Source of the DNA: Hevea brasiliensis
Lineage: Eukaryota > Streptophyta > Magnoliopsida > Malpighiales > Euphorbiaceae
Length of the DNA stretch: 64,000 bases
Reading direction: 5' to 3'
NCBI RefSeq assembly: GCF_030052815.1
Contig: NC_079496.1
Coordinates: forward strand, 44,851,593 to 44,915,592
Shown here: piece after piece, positions 1-11,106 of the stretch
Numbering within the stretch: position 1 is the first letter of the stretch
Layout of the letters: the number at the start of each line of letters is the position of its first letter
Translations under genes and position numbers: made by a program
The notes under the pieces: generated by a model
Told to the model about the DNA's origin: nothing
Databases searched by the model: none
Seen by the model: the letters and a program-made list of their open reading frames with translations, nothing else

Positions 1-1011
1 TTAAGTCCATCAAAACACTCCATCGTTGTTCCTTCCTTAGGGCTGCCGAAATTCATGGTAGGCATACACACAAATTTGGTTCATTTAATTCACAAATTCA
101 TGTTGATTTCAAGTCCCTAACATGGAAAATAAGGGTTTTAAGTAGATAGGTGCACTAACCTTTAAGTGGCACTTCTTGGACTTGTATTCTCCTTAGAATT
201 CCTACTTCTTATGGCTGCCTAGAGTTGCCTTGTGTGGGGATAAATTTTTGTGAAGGGATATTAGGATTTTAAGGTGAGGAAAGCATGGAAATTGAAGCTT
301 TTAAGAACCAAAAATGGAGGTTTGGCTAGGTATGGATTTCGGCTGGTTTGGGAGGAAGGAGATGGCTGCTAGCTTTTGGTTTTTTTTTTTTGGTCTTGTT
401 TATCTCTTTTTATTAGTTAGTTAAATGGTTGTTCAATTGTGATTGGTTGTAGCTTTTAAATGACATCATCATGATGTCATAAATGAGCCTTTTTTCTGAT
501 TTTCTTTTTCTTTTCTTCACTACTCATTTTCAATTTAATTTTTAGTAATGTTTATTCATATTTTATGTCATAATAATTATTTACTCAAATGGACAAGTCG
601 GGAAGGCGAAATGACCAAAATGCCCTCCGTTTAGCTTAACGGGTCAAAATTGTCTGTACCGATTGAAAAATTTTTATAAATATTTTCTTGGCATTCTAAT
701 GCCATAGGAACCTCAATGACCCTTCTCTGGAGTCCTAAAAATTATTTTATGAATTTTCTCTCAGGTCTAGAGCTCCTAGTTGTGAGAACCGCAACTTCCC
801 ACTGGGTTACTCATCGCTTGGGCATCGGCTCATTTAACTTGGTTGTATTTTATTTCTAAAATTTTTACTAAATTTTTCTTATTAATATTTGAGTTAATTA
901 TAGTTCCTCACTTTAGTTTAAATATTTTTCCGGACGTTCTAGGTATGTCGGACCGATTAACAGTCACCGGAATAATAGAATGTACGGAATTGCTGCCGGG
1001 AGGGTGTTACA
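1..1011 (-). repeat. Element A 3' LTR (partial, window edge)
   Basis: The last ~1 kb (on the plus strand) of the left LTR of element A. It ends with gtgttaca next to the polypurine-tract complement, and it aligns with 10083-11106 with small indels (for example the T-run near 380 and the missing segment near 600). Because element A is on the minus strand, this stretch is the U3 (5') part of the LTR. It carries the 5S-like module at about 781-840 in a slightly decayed form. Confidence 0.93.
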
Positions 1012-1023
1012 ACTCTTCCCCTC
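1012..1023 (-). promoter_or_regulatory. Polypurine tract of element A
   Basis: On the minus strand a purine run ending GGGGAAGAGT lies directly before the LTR start TGTAACACC. This is the expected position of the plus-strand primer. Just upstream, the sequence AATTTCGAGGACGAAATT (1027-1050 region) is a familiar signature before the PPT of plant chromoviruses. Confidence 0.85.
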
Positions 1024-3010
1024 TAATTTAAATTTCGTCCTCGAAATTTACCTGATGCAAACTGTTGAGGGAACTGTTGCCTCATCGTCTCTTCATTTTC
1101 CCAAGTTGCCTCTTCGGTGTTGTGGTGCCTCCAAAGCACTTTCACCAATGGAATCTGCTTGTTCATCAACTCTTTCACTTCCCGAGCCAAGATCCGTAGA
1201 GGTTCTTCTTCATATGTCAAATCCGGTTGTATTTCAATTTCTTCCCTGGAGATGACATGTGAAGGATCTGAGTGGTATCTTCTGAGCATGGACACGTGGA
1301 GCACATTGTGGATCTTGTCCAGCTCTGGTGGTAAAGCTAGCCTATAGGCCACTGGACCCACACGTTCAATGACTTCATATGGGCCAATGAACCTAGGGCT
1401 TAACTTACCTTTCCTTCCAAACCTCAATACTTTCTTCCACGGTGACACCTTGAGGAATACTTTGTCGCCAACCGAATATTCTATTTCTTTTCTCTTCAAG
1501 TCGGCATAGGATTTCTGTCTATCTAAGGCAACCTTCAGATTAGCTTTGATTAGTTTTACCTTCTCCTCAGTCTGTTTCACCAGGTCTGGCCCTACCAGTT
1601 TGTCTTCGCCCAATTCAGTCCAGTACACTGGAGTTCTACATTTCCTCCCATACAGTGCTTCATATGGGGCCATTTGGATGCTAGCTTGATAGCTATTATT
1701 GTATGCAAATTCTGCCAGTGGGAGGTATCTATCCCAACTTCCCTCAAACTCAATGACACAACTCCTCAGCATATCCTCAAGAACCTGACATATGTTTCAT
1801 GTTATTGTTATCATTTCAATTCAATATTTGTATCAATTCCATTGGTTTCAATTGTTTACCTGGATTACTCTTTCTGATTGCCCATCCATCTGAGGATGGA
1901 AAGCTGTGCTGAAGTGGAGTTGTGTACCCAAGGACTCATGCAACTTCTTCCAAAATCTCGATGTAAACCTTGGGTCTCAATCAGATATGATGGAAAGTGG
2001 AATTCCATGCAGTCTAACTATCTCACTGATATACAATTCTGCTAACTTCTCCAGTGAGTAGTCAGTCCTAATCGGCGAAAGTGTGCTGACTTTGTCAATC
2101 TATCAACTATCACCCATACTGCATCATGTTTCTTTCGGGTGAGAGGTAGACCACTTACAAAATCCATGGTGACCCGATCCCATTTCCATTCAGGTATGCG
2201 TATTGGCTGTAGCAAACCCGATGGAACTTGATGTTCTGCCTTGACTTGCTGATATGTCAAGCATTTAGTCACGTAGTTAGCTATGTCTTTCTTCATACCG
2301 GGCCACCAATACTGAAGCTTCAGATCATGATACATCTTTGTACTTCCTGGGTGCATAGCATATACACTGGTGTGTGCCTCATTTAGAATACTGGCCTTCA
2401 ATTCCCCATCATCTGGTACGCACAGTCTTCCTTTATAATACAGACACCCATCTGCTTTCACCTCATAGTCAGTTGCTTTTCCCTTTGAGATTGTGCTCAT
2501 AATAGCCATTAACTTTTCATCTGCCTTTTGCCCATCTAAAATTTGCTGTAGCAGGTTTGGCCTCACTTGCAACTCAGCCAAAATAGCTCCATCTCGAACC
2601 AAAGATAGACGGGCATTCAATGATCTCAAAGCTGTGATGGACTTTCTGCTCAAAGCATCAGCAACTACATTTGCCTTCCCAGGATGGTAGTCAATTATAC
2701 AATCATAGTCTTTCAGGAACTCAATCCATCGCCTCTGTCTAAGGTTAAACTCCTTCTGGGTTGGCAAGTATTTTAGGCTCTTGTGGTCTGTGTAAATGTA
2801 GCACTTTTCACCATACAAGTAATGCCTCCATATCTTCAGTGTGAAGATAATTGCTGCAAGCTCTAGATCATGGGTAGGATAGTTCTGTTCATGTGGCCTT
2901 AACTGCCTGGAAGCATAGGCGATCACTTTCCCCTCTTGCATCAATACACACCCTAGCCCATTATGTGAGGCATCACTGTAGGCCACAAAGTCCTTTCACG
3001 ACCTTTGTGT
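1023..3010 (-). pseudogene. Element A pol, RNase H - integrase - chromodomain part (broken)
   Basis: RNase H lies at about 2650-2990 (starts [10 protein letters not shown], ends near ADALSRK). Integrase follows: an N-terminal zinc finger with its second CxxC cysteine changed to Tyr (CLTYQQ, near 2250), then the first catalytic Asp in MDFVSGLP (near 2150). The second Asp region near 1975 carries an in-frame TGA where Arg is usual. The third acidic residue is in GQSERVIQ (near 1870). A 75-bp GT-AG insert interrupts the frame at 1785-1859. The last reading frame (1772-1023, 249 codons) has a GPY motif at residues ~129-148 and a chromodomain at ~190-234 (VLWRHHNTEEATWEN), which in this group is thought to direct insertion into heterochromatin. 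A stop also separates RT from RNase H near 2990. Not functional as it stands. Confidence 0.92.
1785..1859 (-). other. Intron-like 75-bp insert in element A integrase
   Basis: On the minus strand the coding sequence stops matching after GQSERVIQ and resumes with VLEDML. The insert begins GTAAAC and ends ATGTCAG. CAGGT is present at both boundaries, so removal restores the frame exactly. Its length is a multiple of three but it holds an in-frame TGA (GTA AAC AAT TGA). It could be a spliceable intron, or a small insertion flanked by a 5-bp duplication. Sequence alone does not decide. Confidence 0.6.
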
Positions 3011-3935
3011 GTGTGTTAACACTGGTGCCTCTGTCAACATAGCCTTCAACTTCTCAAAACTGGTCTGACACTTGTCATTCCAGTCAAATCTAACATTCTT
3101 GTGTAACAACTTGGTCATTGGAGCAGCTATTAAGGAAAATCCCTTCACAAATCTTTTGTAATACCCAGCTAGCCCCAAGAAGCTTCTGACCTCAGTTGTA
3201 TTCCTGGGAGGCTTCCATTCCATCACTGCTTCTATTTTCTTGGGATCCACCCTAATCCCATCAGCTGACACTATGTATCCAAGGAATGCAATCTCATTCA
3301 ACCAAAAGTCACACTTGGACAGCTTAGCATACAGCTTCTTTTCTCTCAGGGTTTGCAGAACAATCCTCAAATGTTTATCATGTTCTTCCCTGGTCTTGGA
3401 ATACACCAGAATATCATCAATAAAGACCACTACAAACCGATCTAAGTGTGGATGGAAGATACGGTTCATAAGGTCCATGAATGCCGCTGGTGCATTTGTT
3501 AGGCCAAAGGGCATCACTAGAAACTCATAATGCCCATATCGGGTCCTGAATGCAGTCTTTGGCACATCTGCATCCTTCACCCTCAACTAATGATACCCTG
3601 ATCTGAGATCAATCTTAGAAAATACTCCTGCTCCCTTCAACTGATCAAACAGATCATCAATTCTAGGCAACGGATATTTGTTCTTCACAGTCACTTTATT
3701 CAACTACCGGTAATCGATGCATAACCTCAAAGTCCCATCCTTCTTTTTCACAAACAGCACTGGAGCTCTCCATGGTGACACACTGGGGCGTATGAAACCC
3801 TTATCAAGCAACTCTTGCAACTGAGTTTTCAACTCCCTCAATTCAGTGGATGCCATCCTATAAGGAGCAATGGAAATGGGTGCTGTACCCGGCAGTGTCT
3901 CAATAGTAAATTCAACTTCCCTTTCTGGTGGCAAA
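2996..3935 (-). pseudogene. Element A pol, reverse transcriptase part (two stop codons)
   Basis: The RT domain copies the element RNA into DNA. The N-terminal part (3704-3935) runs from LPPEREVEF to CIDYR and holds the [14 protein letters not shown] block. The central part (2996-3586) has the palm with the [10 protein letters not shown] active site and the [11 protein letters not shown] segment. Between them the frame is kept but broken by two TAG codons, at CIDYR*LNK (near 3704) and GYH*LRV (near 3588). In both the usual codon is Gln, so each fits a CAG-to-TAG change. The true start is upstream in the protease segment; the two are separated by the solo LTR at 3936-6025. Confidence 0.92.
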
Positions 3936-6025
3936 TGAAGGAACGGAAGCGTGAAAAACACAAGATTATACCATTGAATTCAAAAATTTTCACCTAGGGT
4001 CACATGCACCATGCAAGATTTATTTTTATCTATTTGATTTCAATAATAAACAACATATTAAAACTCTTTTAATATGTTTTTGGATCTGTATTTGCCATTT
4101 AAGATTTTAAAATTAATCAGATTAATTTTAGAACCCTAGATTAAATCAAGAACGATTACACTAACCTCTTGATGTCTTTGTGTCTACGCCTTTGAGATTC
4201 GTCTTCAGGACACCAAATGTTGTCCCTCTAGCTTGTCCACACCAAGAACACCTATGGCAGCCCTTGAATAGCTTCTAAAGCTTTTTCTATTAATTAGAAA
4301 ATCAAGTTATGCCTTTTAAGAGATTAGAGATGTAAACAGGACACTAGAAACAATTTCTAGTGTTCTTAATTCAAGAGATTGATGGCTAATCTCTTTGAAT
4401 TGATGAGAGATGAAGAGAAATAGCTGGAGAGGCTCAAAGTGGCGTGACATATGAGAGGAGAGGCTGCTGGTTGTGTTTTCTTATCATAACCCCACTTAAA
4501 TAGCTAGGTTAACACATTAAACCCTAGCCACATGTCACCTTTTGATTAGCTCTAGGTTTAAGTGACCCAATCACATTGTGCCAAGTGTCAAACCTATATT
4601 TAATCTTGATTTTAATCATCTTACATGATTAAAATTATTTGGCAAGCTTATGTGTTATGCCATGTGTCACCATCTCATGGTGCCACGTGTCCTGTACAAA
4701 ATGACCAAAATGCCCTGTGTCTTAATTTTGAGTTCTTAACCCAAAATAATTATTTTCTTCTTCTAATTAATTTATATCAAATATAAATTAATTAATTAAT
4801 CTCTATTAATTAATTTCTCATCAATTAAATTCATATTTAAACACTTTAAATATAAATTTAATTTATACTACACATCCAATAATCTAGATTTGGTTTCAAG
4901 TCATGCTAGGGACTTTGCAATTTAATTGCAAACCAAATCTATTTAATTAATCAATTAAACTCTTTAATTAATTAATTAAATCATATTTAAATAGGTGATA
5001 ACTTGTGTATGTGTGTGACTTACTAGGCTCATCACTAATTGGCAATGAGACATGATATCAACTCTTAATATCATCGAACTCTTTCTTACCATAAATGATT
5101 TCTCTAAATCATTTTATGAACCTCATAGACCATGGTTAACACCTAGCATAGCAGGCCATGGCCACCCAATTAGTAATAAGGTTTACCTTAAATGAACCTA
5201 TAATCATATGTTACCATGCACTAGAATCTCTCTGTTACAAAATCCCAACTCAAGTTTGAGTCATGGTTTATGTCAAACACCATTTGCTATGAATATTATG
5301 TTCTCTTTTAATTCCAGTTCTTGATTAAAAAAATTTTCTCATCAGAAACTCTTTTACGAATAAATCTATCTGTCTGGCCAGAACTTGAAACATCAAGAAC
5401 AATTAAATGAACATAGGATTTTATCTCTATTTACTTAGAGGCAGATTCCATCTTGATCAACACCTACCTCCATATATATATAACTAGGAGCCAACACATG
5501 CCCATATACCCATACAGTACAAGTATGAAAGCGATATCAAACTCAAACTACCTATATACAAGATAACTGTGCTATCTCAGTCTAAAGATTATATGCCTTG
5601 ATATGATTTATGACAAAACATTGACAAGAGTAAACTCCATGTGCTTGTCATAAGTGTCACTGTTGACCTACTTATCATTTATAAGTGCCTATCATGTTTG
5701 TTATATGGCATGAGACTCACCATTCCATCTTATTTATATCTCATATAAATAACTTGGGAACAAACATGAATACAATCTTTCTGGATAAGTCATGTCCTTA
5801 TTATGAAGTATCCTCGATTGTGAACCTATTTATGATACTTTGTGCTAGAAATATTGTCACTCATATTCTTAACAACTTAAGAATAATATTTCTAACAAAA
5901 TATCAATGGACCTTTTCTATTACACATAAATATATTATGTAAACGGAAAAGTGGAAATGCCTTTTATTAATAAAATATATACAAGATACATACTAAATGA
6001 TATGCTCTAGGGCATACTACTAACA
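3936..6025 (-). repeat. Copia (Angela-like) solo LTR nested in element A
   Basis: A 2090-bp LTR beginning TGAAGGAACGG and ending TACTACTAACA on the plus strand. It is flanked by the 5-bp TSD gcaaa (3931-3935 and 6026-6030). It is the same family as the LTRs of elements B and C. Removing it with one TSD copy rejoins the element A frame between DFPEVFLKELPGL and PPEREVEF. No internal domain is present, so it is the usual product of LTR-LTR recombination. In sense orientation it starts TGTTAGTAGTATGCCCTAGAG, which recalls the start of Angela/BARE-1 LTRs. The TATA motif kept in B and C is altered here (CTATTTAAG near 4495). Confidence 0.95.
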
Positions 6026-6731
6026 GCAAACCAGGTAACTCTTTAAGAAATACCTCTGGGAAGTCTCTTACTGTGGGTATATCACTCAAGTTTGGCTTAG
6101 CCTGCCTAGTATCCACCACATGTGCTTGGTAGGCTTCATAGCCTTTTCTCATCATTCTTCTTGCAACTGTGGCTGAGATGACATTGGACAAGAAATCTGT
6201 CCTTTCCCCCACAACTGTGACCTCATTACCCTCATAAGTTTTCAAAGAAATCCTCTTCAGTTTACAATCAACTATTGCCTGATGACGTGACAACCAGTCC
6301 ATTCCCAAAATCACGTCAAACTCGTGGAAGGGCAACTCAATCAGGTCTGCCAAGAATTCATACCCCTGAATCCTTAACGGGCAACCCTTGTACACTTTGT
6401 TCACTACCACACTGTGGCCCAATGGATTAGTGACCAGAATGTCTTGGTCACTCTCCCCTACTAGTATCCCCCTTTCTACAGGTAAGTTGATGCAGATGTA
6501 TGAATGAGTGGATCCTGGATCCACCAATGCATGCACAGGTGTATTGTAGAGGGAGAACGTACCCCTGATGACGTCCGGGGCATCTTGCTCCTCCTGAGCT
6601 CTAATAGCATAAGCTCTTGCAGGTGGTCTGCTGTCATGCCTCTCTGCTGGCTCAGATGCAGGCCTCTGCGATGGTCCCACTACGTCAGATTTGCCAGATT
6701 TTCTACCTCTCTGTGGTGCGAGTAGGTGCAT
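6026..6731 (-). pseudogene. Element A aspartic protease and linker to RT
   Basis: A retroviral-type aspartic protease that would cut the Gag-Pol polyprotein. The catalytic loop reads ALVDPGSTHSY, the DPGST variant common in plant chromoviruses, near 6510. The FDVILGMDWL motif lies near 6290. The frame runs on through a linker to DFPEVFLKELPGL, where the solo LTR interrupts it. The end of the open frame at 5967 comes from read-through into the LTR and is not a real C terminus. Confidence 0.9.
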
Positions 6732-7834
6732 CGCTTGTGTTGGAGCAAATGTAGTAGTTCTGCGTGGGATGCTTCTTCAATCGATGCCCTGTCGACCCAC
6801 ACCTTAGCAGGCACCGCCACTCTCCAACACTCCCCCTTATGCCATTTCAAGCGGTGTGGACATGCAGAAGATCTGGGCTGGTCCTGAACCCCATCCTCGA
6901 GAGCGCCCACCGATGGTGTGGGTGACCTCTCCTGGGGTAAGCGTGGCTCGGGCCCCGAGACCGACCACGACCTTGTGGCTGGCCTGAACTCTGTGCAGAT
7001 GGACCCTTGAACCTCTTCCCAGGTGCAGGAGGTGAACTAGACTGACCCGGGCCCCTCTTCTGCTGTCTATCCCTTATGGTCTGCTCATTGATTCTTACTT
7101 TTTCAACCTTTATTGCAGCTTCCACTAACTTGGTAAATTCTGTGATTCCCAAGGCAGTGAGCTGGATCTTTATGTTGTCATTTAGTCCCTCTTCAAATCT
7201 CTTACACCTTTCAGCTTCATTAGGGACTATCTCCCTTCCGTAGCGGCTTAATCGAACGAATTCCTTCTCATACTCGGCCACTGACAACTGTCTCTGCCTC
7301 AGATTAATAAACTCTCTTCTTCTCTCTTTCAGGTATACAGTACCCACATATTTCTTCTTGAATTCTGAGAGAAAGAAGTTCCAAGTTATAGCTTCTGGCT
7401 GCACTTCACTGGATACCGTGTCCCACCATTTATAGGCATCATCTTGCAACAGAGATATGGCAGCCTCTAGGTTTTGTTTAGGAGTGCAGTGGAGTTGTTT
7501 TAAGACTCTGCCTGTTCTGTTCAACCAATTTTCGGTCATCTTCTCTCTTGCCGAAAAAGTCCACTGCTTCAAACTTTCTTAGCCTTTCCAGGTGTGATTT
7601 CTGCTGTGGAGGTGGAGGTGGTGGTGGTGCTGGCATTACTCCGGCCATTTGTCTAAAGAAATCGGCCATTTGTCTAAAGAAATCGGCCATTTGCTGGAAC
7701 ATGGCCTGTGGAGGCTGAGCAGGCTCTGCTTGAGCTGGCAGAGTAGGTTCTCCCATGCCCCTAGTCTCAGCTGCTGCAGGTGGAGCATGACTCTCCACTT
7801 CCTCTTCGACTGCTCTTTGAGATGAAGGGTCCAT
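6690..7834 (-). pseudogene. Element A gag (capsid/nucleocapsid), frameshifted
   Basis: The start codon at 7834 opens a frame beginning MDPSSQRAVEEEVESH with a Pro run (APPPPPPPQQ) and LRKFEAVDFFGKREDD. At about 7540 it shifts frame. Compared with the same place in element E (62490 region), A lacks 11 nt. The capsid part continues in another frame (7572-6847) with ENWLNRTGR and a retrotransposon-gag core (AYKWWDTVS, FKKKYVGTVYLKERRREFINLRQ). The nucleocapsid region (6910-6690) keeps one half of a zinc-knuckle-like HKGECW but is frameshifted. A 24-bp unit encoding QMADFFR is tandemly duplicated near 7648-7695. Non-functional. Confidence 0.88.
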
Positions 7835-7944
7835 ATCCTATTCAAAATAAGAAAGACAAACAGATCTGCATTAGTGTCACCTCGACTCTTACAAATGCAA
7901 TGCATGGTATGGACTCAATCTAGGCCCAGAAACGCCTAAACCGT

Positions 7945-7956
7945 GCTCTGATACCA
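7945..7956 (-). promoter_or_regulatory. Primer-binding site of element A (tRNA-iMet)
   Basis: The minus strand reads TGGTATCAGAGC, complementary to the 3' end of plant initiator-Met tRNA. It lies 5 nt inside the 5' LTR boundary at 7962 and marks the start of minus-strand DNA synthesis. Confidence 0.92.
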
Positions 7957-7961
7957 CTAAA

Positions 7962-10900
7962 TGTGACACCCCTTACCCGTCTACAGTGTAGCCGAGCAAG
8001 CTATGCCAGACGGTGTACCGGCACACTCTATTTTATCTTAATTAATTTTCATCATAATTTTGAATATAACTTGTGAAATATAATTTATTTAAGTCATTTA
8101 TTGAAATTATAATTTATTTGAGGTTCCGAAAATTTTATAGAAAATTCGGCAGGGTACCGGCTAAAAATGGAGAAAACAATTCTTCGGAACCTGTTAAAAA
8201 CACTTCCAAATAATTTCCAAACAATCCCAACTTCAATTCATCAACAAAGTCTCAATATCAAAATCTCAACATTTTCCAATCTCATTTCTCAATCATCATT
8301 TCTCAGGGTATTCATATATAAGCAACAGATAAATACTCAATTTACTTCCATACATATCCAAGTCATAGATAGATATTTACTTTTCCATTCACAAATACAA
8401 TTTTCATAATTTACATGAACTTCAAAATACATTACATAATTCTAAATACATATGAGAAAATAAAAATTTAGTTACAAAATGACAAAATGACACCTAGTGT
8501 CCTACCAATGCACTGCAGGTGGTGAGGTGACGGGACATCGTGCGAATCTGCAGGATGGACTCACCCAGTCTGCGGTCTACTGGGCTCACGATCAGTATCT
8601 CCAGTACCTACGCGTGGCAAAAGCAATGCGCTAAGCAATAATGCTTAGTGGTGCAATAATAAAATAAAAGAAAATAGCAGAAAATGAATATGTAGTGAAT
8701 GTATATGTTTTATTTGTTTGGTATTGGTATATCCATTATATTCATTAATTTTGTTCACTTTCATTCATTTGGTTGCCCAAGTAACCTATATTGAACGACT
8801 GGACTGGATAATGGGTAAACTGGCACTGGGTATCTAGTACCTCGGACCGTCACACCATCGGTCACATATGCATCTCCCAGTGTGCAACAGAACAGCTAAC
8901 AAGCTGTAAATACATCAGGCACAAGGCCAAATCTCAATACAAGGTCAGAATGGCTAAAAGCCATAAAATCACAGAATGGCATATTGCCATGTGCGATCGC
9001 TAACTGAACCCTATTGGCATGCCAAACTATCCAAACCAATCTTGTTAGGTATACTAGGGCATTTGATACTTTAAAATTCTTCAATCTTTGAATTTCAAGT
9101 TTCGGTGTCACTATTCACCTCTTTGATCAACAAAAATGTTGACTTTTAGGTAGAAATTAGGTATATTGGTTTTGGCACTCCCAACATACCACATTTTGCA
9201 TTTAAAACTTGTTGGAATTGGTCACCATTACCATTTCTAACTTAAAACCAAGAGGGCAGAAATTTCAGTTTTTGAAGCCTAAGTTTACTGTTCCATTAGG
9301 CACTGTTGCAGTGGGAATTTGAAGAAATGGAAAACATGAAAGTTGTTCCTTATTTTGTCTAGTTGAAGTTCATTTTTTGAATCACTCCATTTGGAGTTTT
9401 TTAGCTCCAGATATGTTCCAAAAACCATAGCTGGACGGATTGAAAAAACTGCAGAATTACCAAATCTACAGCACCATGAACAGTGACTGCCACTGTCTTG
9501 TTGGATAGGTTCTGGTCATAATTTGGGGTAGGTTTCTTCATGAAAGTTGTTTTTCTATGTCTTAAATTGTTGCTGTAAAAATTTCAGGTCAATTGACCAT
9601 TTCTACAGTGAGTTATGGCCAAATGAACGATTCTTGTTCATTTGGTCATTCTCAGTAACTTGTGGTACCCGGATTGGGGCCAACTTTTGGTCCTCTTGCT
9701 TTGGTCTTTTGGGCATGGTTTCTTCAGAAAAAATGTGAAATTATAAGTCTAGTTTCATTTCCAATTGGCCAAAACACCAATTGGACCAACACAGCCAAAG
9801 ATATGGCAGTCCATGTGGGCTGGAATCACAGCCACCCTGCTGCATCACTGGGCAGCATACTCATTCACTTTGCCATGCTATATTTCAGTCCAAATTATGG
9901 TCAAATTTCCTCAAATGGTCACTAATTGACCATTAGAATGTTCTTTAACAATTTCATAAGCCAAGTCCACATTTTACTCTCAAAACCCTAGTTTCCATTA
10001 TAAATTTTCACAACATACCTTAATTACTAACTCGTTCACTAACCACATGCATACATGCTTTAAACATGATCTCTAATCCACTTTAAGTCCATCAAAACAC
10101 TCCATCATTGTTCCTTCCTTAGGGCTGCCGAAATTCATGGTAGGCATACACACAAATTTGGTTCATTTAATTCACAAATTCATGTTGATTTCAAGTCCCT
10201 AACATGGAAAATAAGGGTTTTAAGTAGATAGGTGCACTAACCTTTAAGTGGCACTTCTTGGACTTGTATTCTCCTTAGAATTCCTACTTCTTATGGCTGC
10301 CTAGAGTTGCCTTGTGATGTGGGGATAAATTTTTGTGAAGGGATATTAGGATTTTAAGGTGAGGAAAGCATGGAAATTGAAGCTTTTAAGAATCAAAAAT
10401 GGAGGTTTGGCTAGGTATGGATTTCGGCTGGTTTGGGAGGAAGGAGATGGCTGCTAGCTTTTGGTCTTTTTTTTGGTCTTGTTTATCTCTTTTATTAGTT
10501 AGTTAAATGGTTGTTCAATTGTGATTGGTTGTAGCTTTTAAATGACATCATCATGATGTCATAAATGAGCATTTTTTCTCATTTTCTTTTTCTTTTCTTC
10601 ACTACTCATTTTCAATTTAATTTTTAGTAATGTTTATTCATATTTTATGTCATAATAATTATTTACTCAACTGGACAAGTCGGCCAAAAATCACCTCTGA
10701 AGGCGAAATGACCAAAATGCCCTCCGTTTGGCTTAACGGGTCAAAATTGTCTGTACCGATTGAAAAATTTTTCTAAATATTTTCTTGGCATTCTAATGCC
10801 ATAGGAACCTCAATGACCCTTCTCTGGAGTCCCAAAAATTATTTTATGAATTTTCTCTTGGGTCTAGGGCTCCTAGTTGCGAGAACCGCAACTTCCCACT

Positions 10901-11106
10901 GGGTTACCCATCGCTTGGGCATCGGCTCATTTAACTTGGTTGTATTTTATTTCTAAAATTTTTACTAAATTTTTATTATTAATATTTGATTTAATTATAG
11001 TTCCTCACTTTAGTTTAAATATTTTTCCAGACGTTCTAGCTTTCCGGACCGACACTGGTCACCGAAACAGTAGAATGTACGGAATTGCTGCCGGGAGGGT
11101 GTTACA
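7962..11106 (-). repeat. Element A 5' LTR (3145 bp)
   Basis: Bounded by TGTGACACCCC and GTGTTACA on the plus strand, next to the PBS. It contains promoter and polyadenylation functions by position, although I cannot place the start site. The 5S-like module is at about 10880-10940 (minus strand). Around 9330-9760 the LTR contains repeated degenerate phrases of the type cttcatgaaagttgt followed by gagttatggccaaatga. No coding capacity is visible. Confidence 0.92.

Larger units (their letters stand above)
1..11106 (-). mobile_element. Element A: Ty3/Gypsy chromovirus (Tekay-like), degenerate, left LTR cut by window
   Basis: This is a minus-strand LTR retrotransposon. Reading leftward from 11106 it has the 5' LTR (7962-11106), a PBS, gag, protease, RT, RNase H, integrase and a C-terminal chromodomain, then a polypurine tract and the 3' LTR (1-1011, rest outside the window). 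Domain order PR-RT-RH-INT defines Ty3/Gypsy. The chromodomain and long LTRs point to the Tekay/Del group; that lineage name is an inference. The 1-1011 sequence matches 10083-11106 nearly base for base. The internal region is interrupted by a Copia solo LTR at 3936-6025. Several stops and frameshifts make it non-autonomous. The right flank starts with acaca (11107-11111), which may be the TSD, but the left copy is outside the window. Confidence 0.93.

Noticed and set aside
7945..7956. tRNA genes at the gctctgatacca sites
   Set aside because: Only 12-14 nt match the tRNA-Met 3' end and they lie next to LTR starts, so they are primer-binding sites (also 31688, 39061, 60089, 62877).
8167..8409. 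Short plus-strand frames in the A LTR and similar AT-rich frames across the LTRs
   Set aside because: Chance frames in AT-rich noncoding LTR sequence, not kept in the paired or related LTR.
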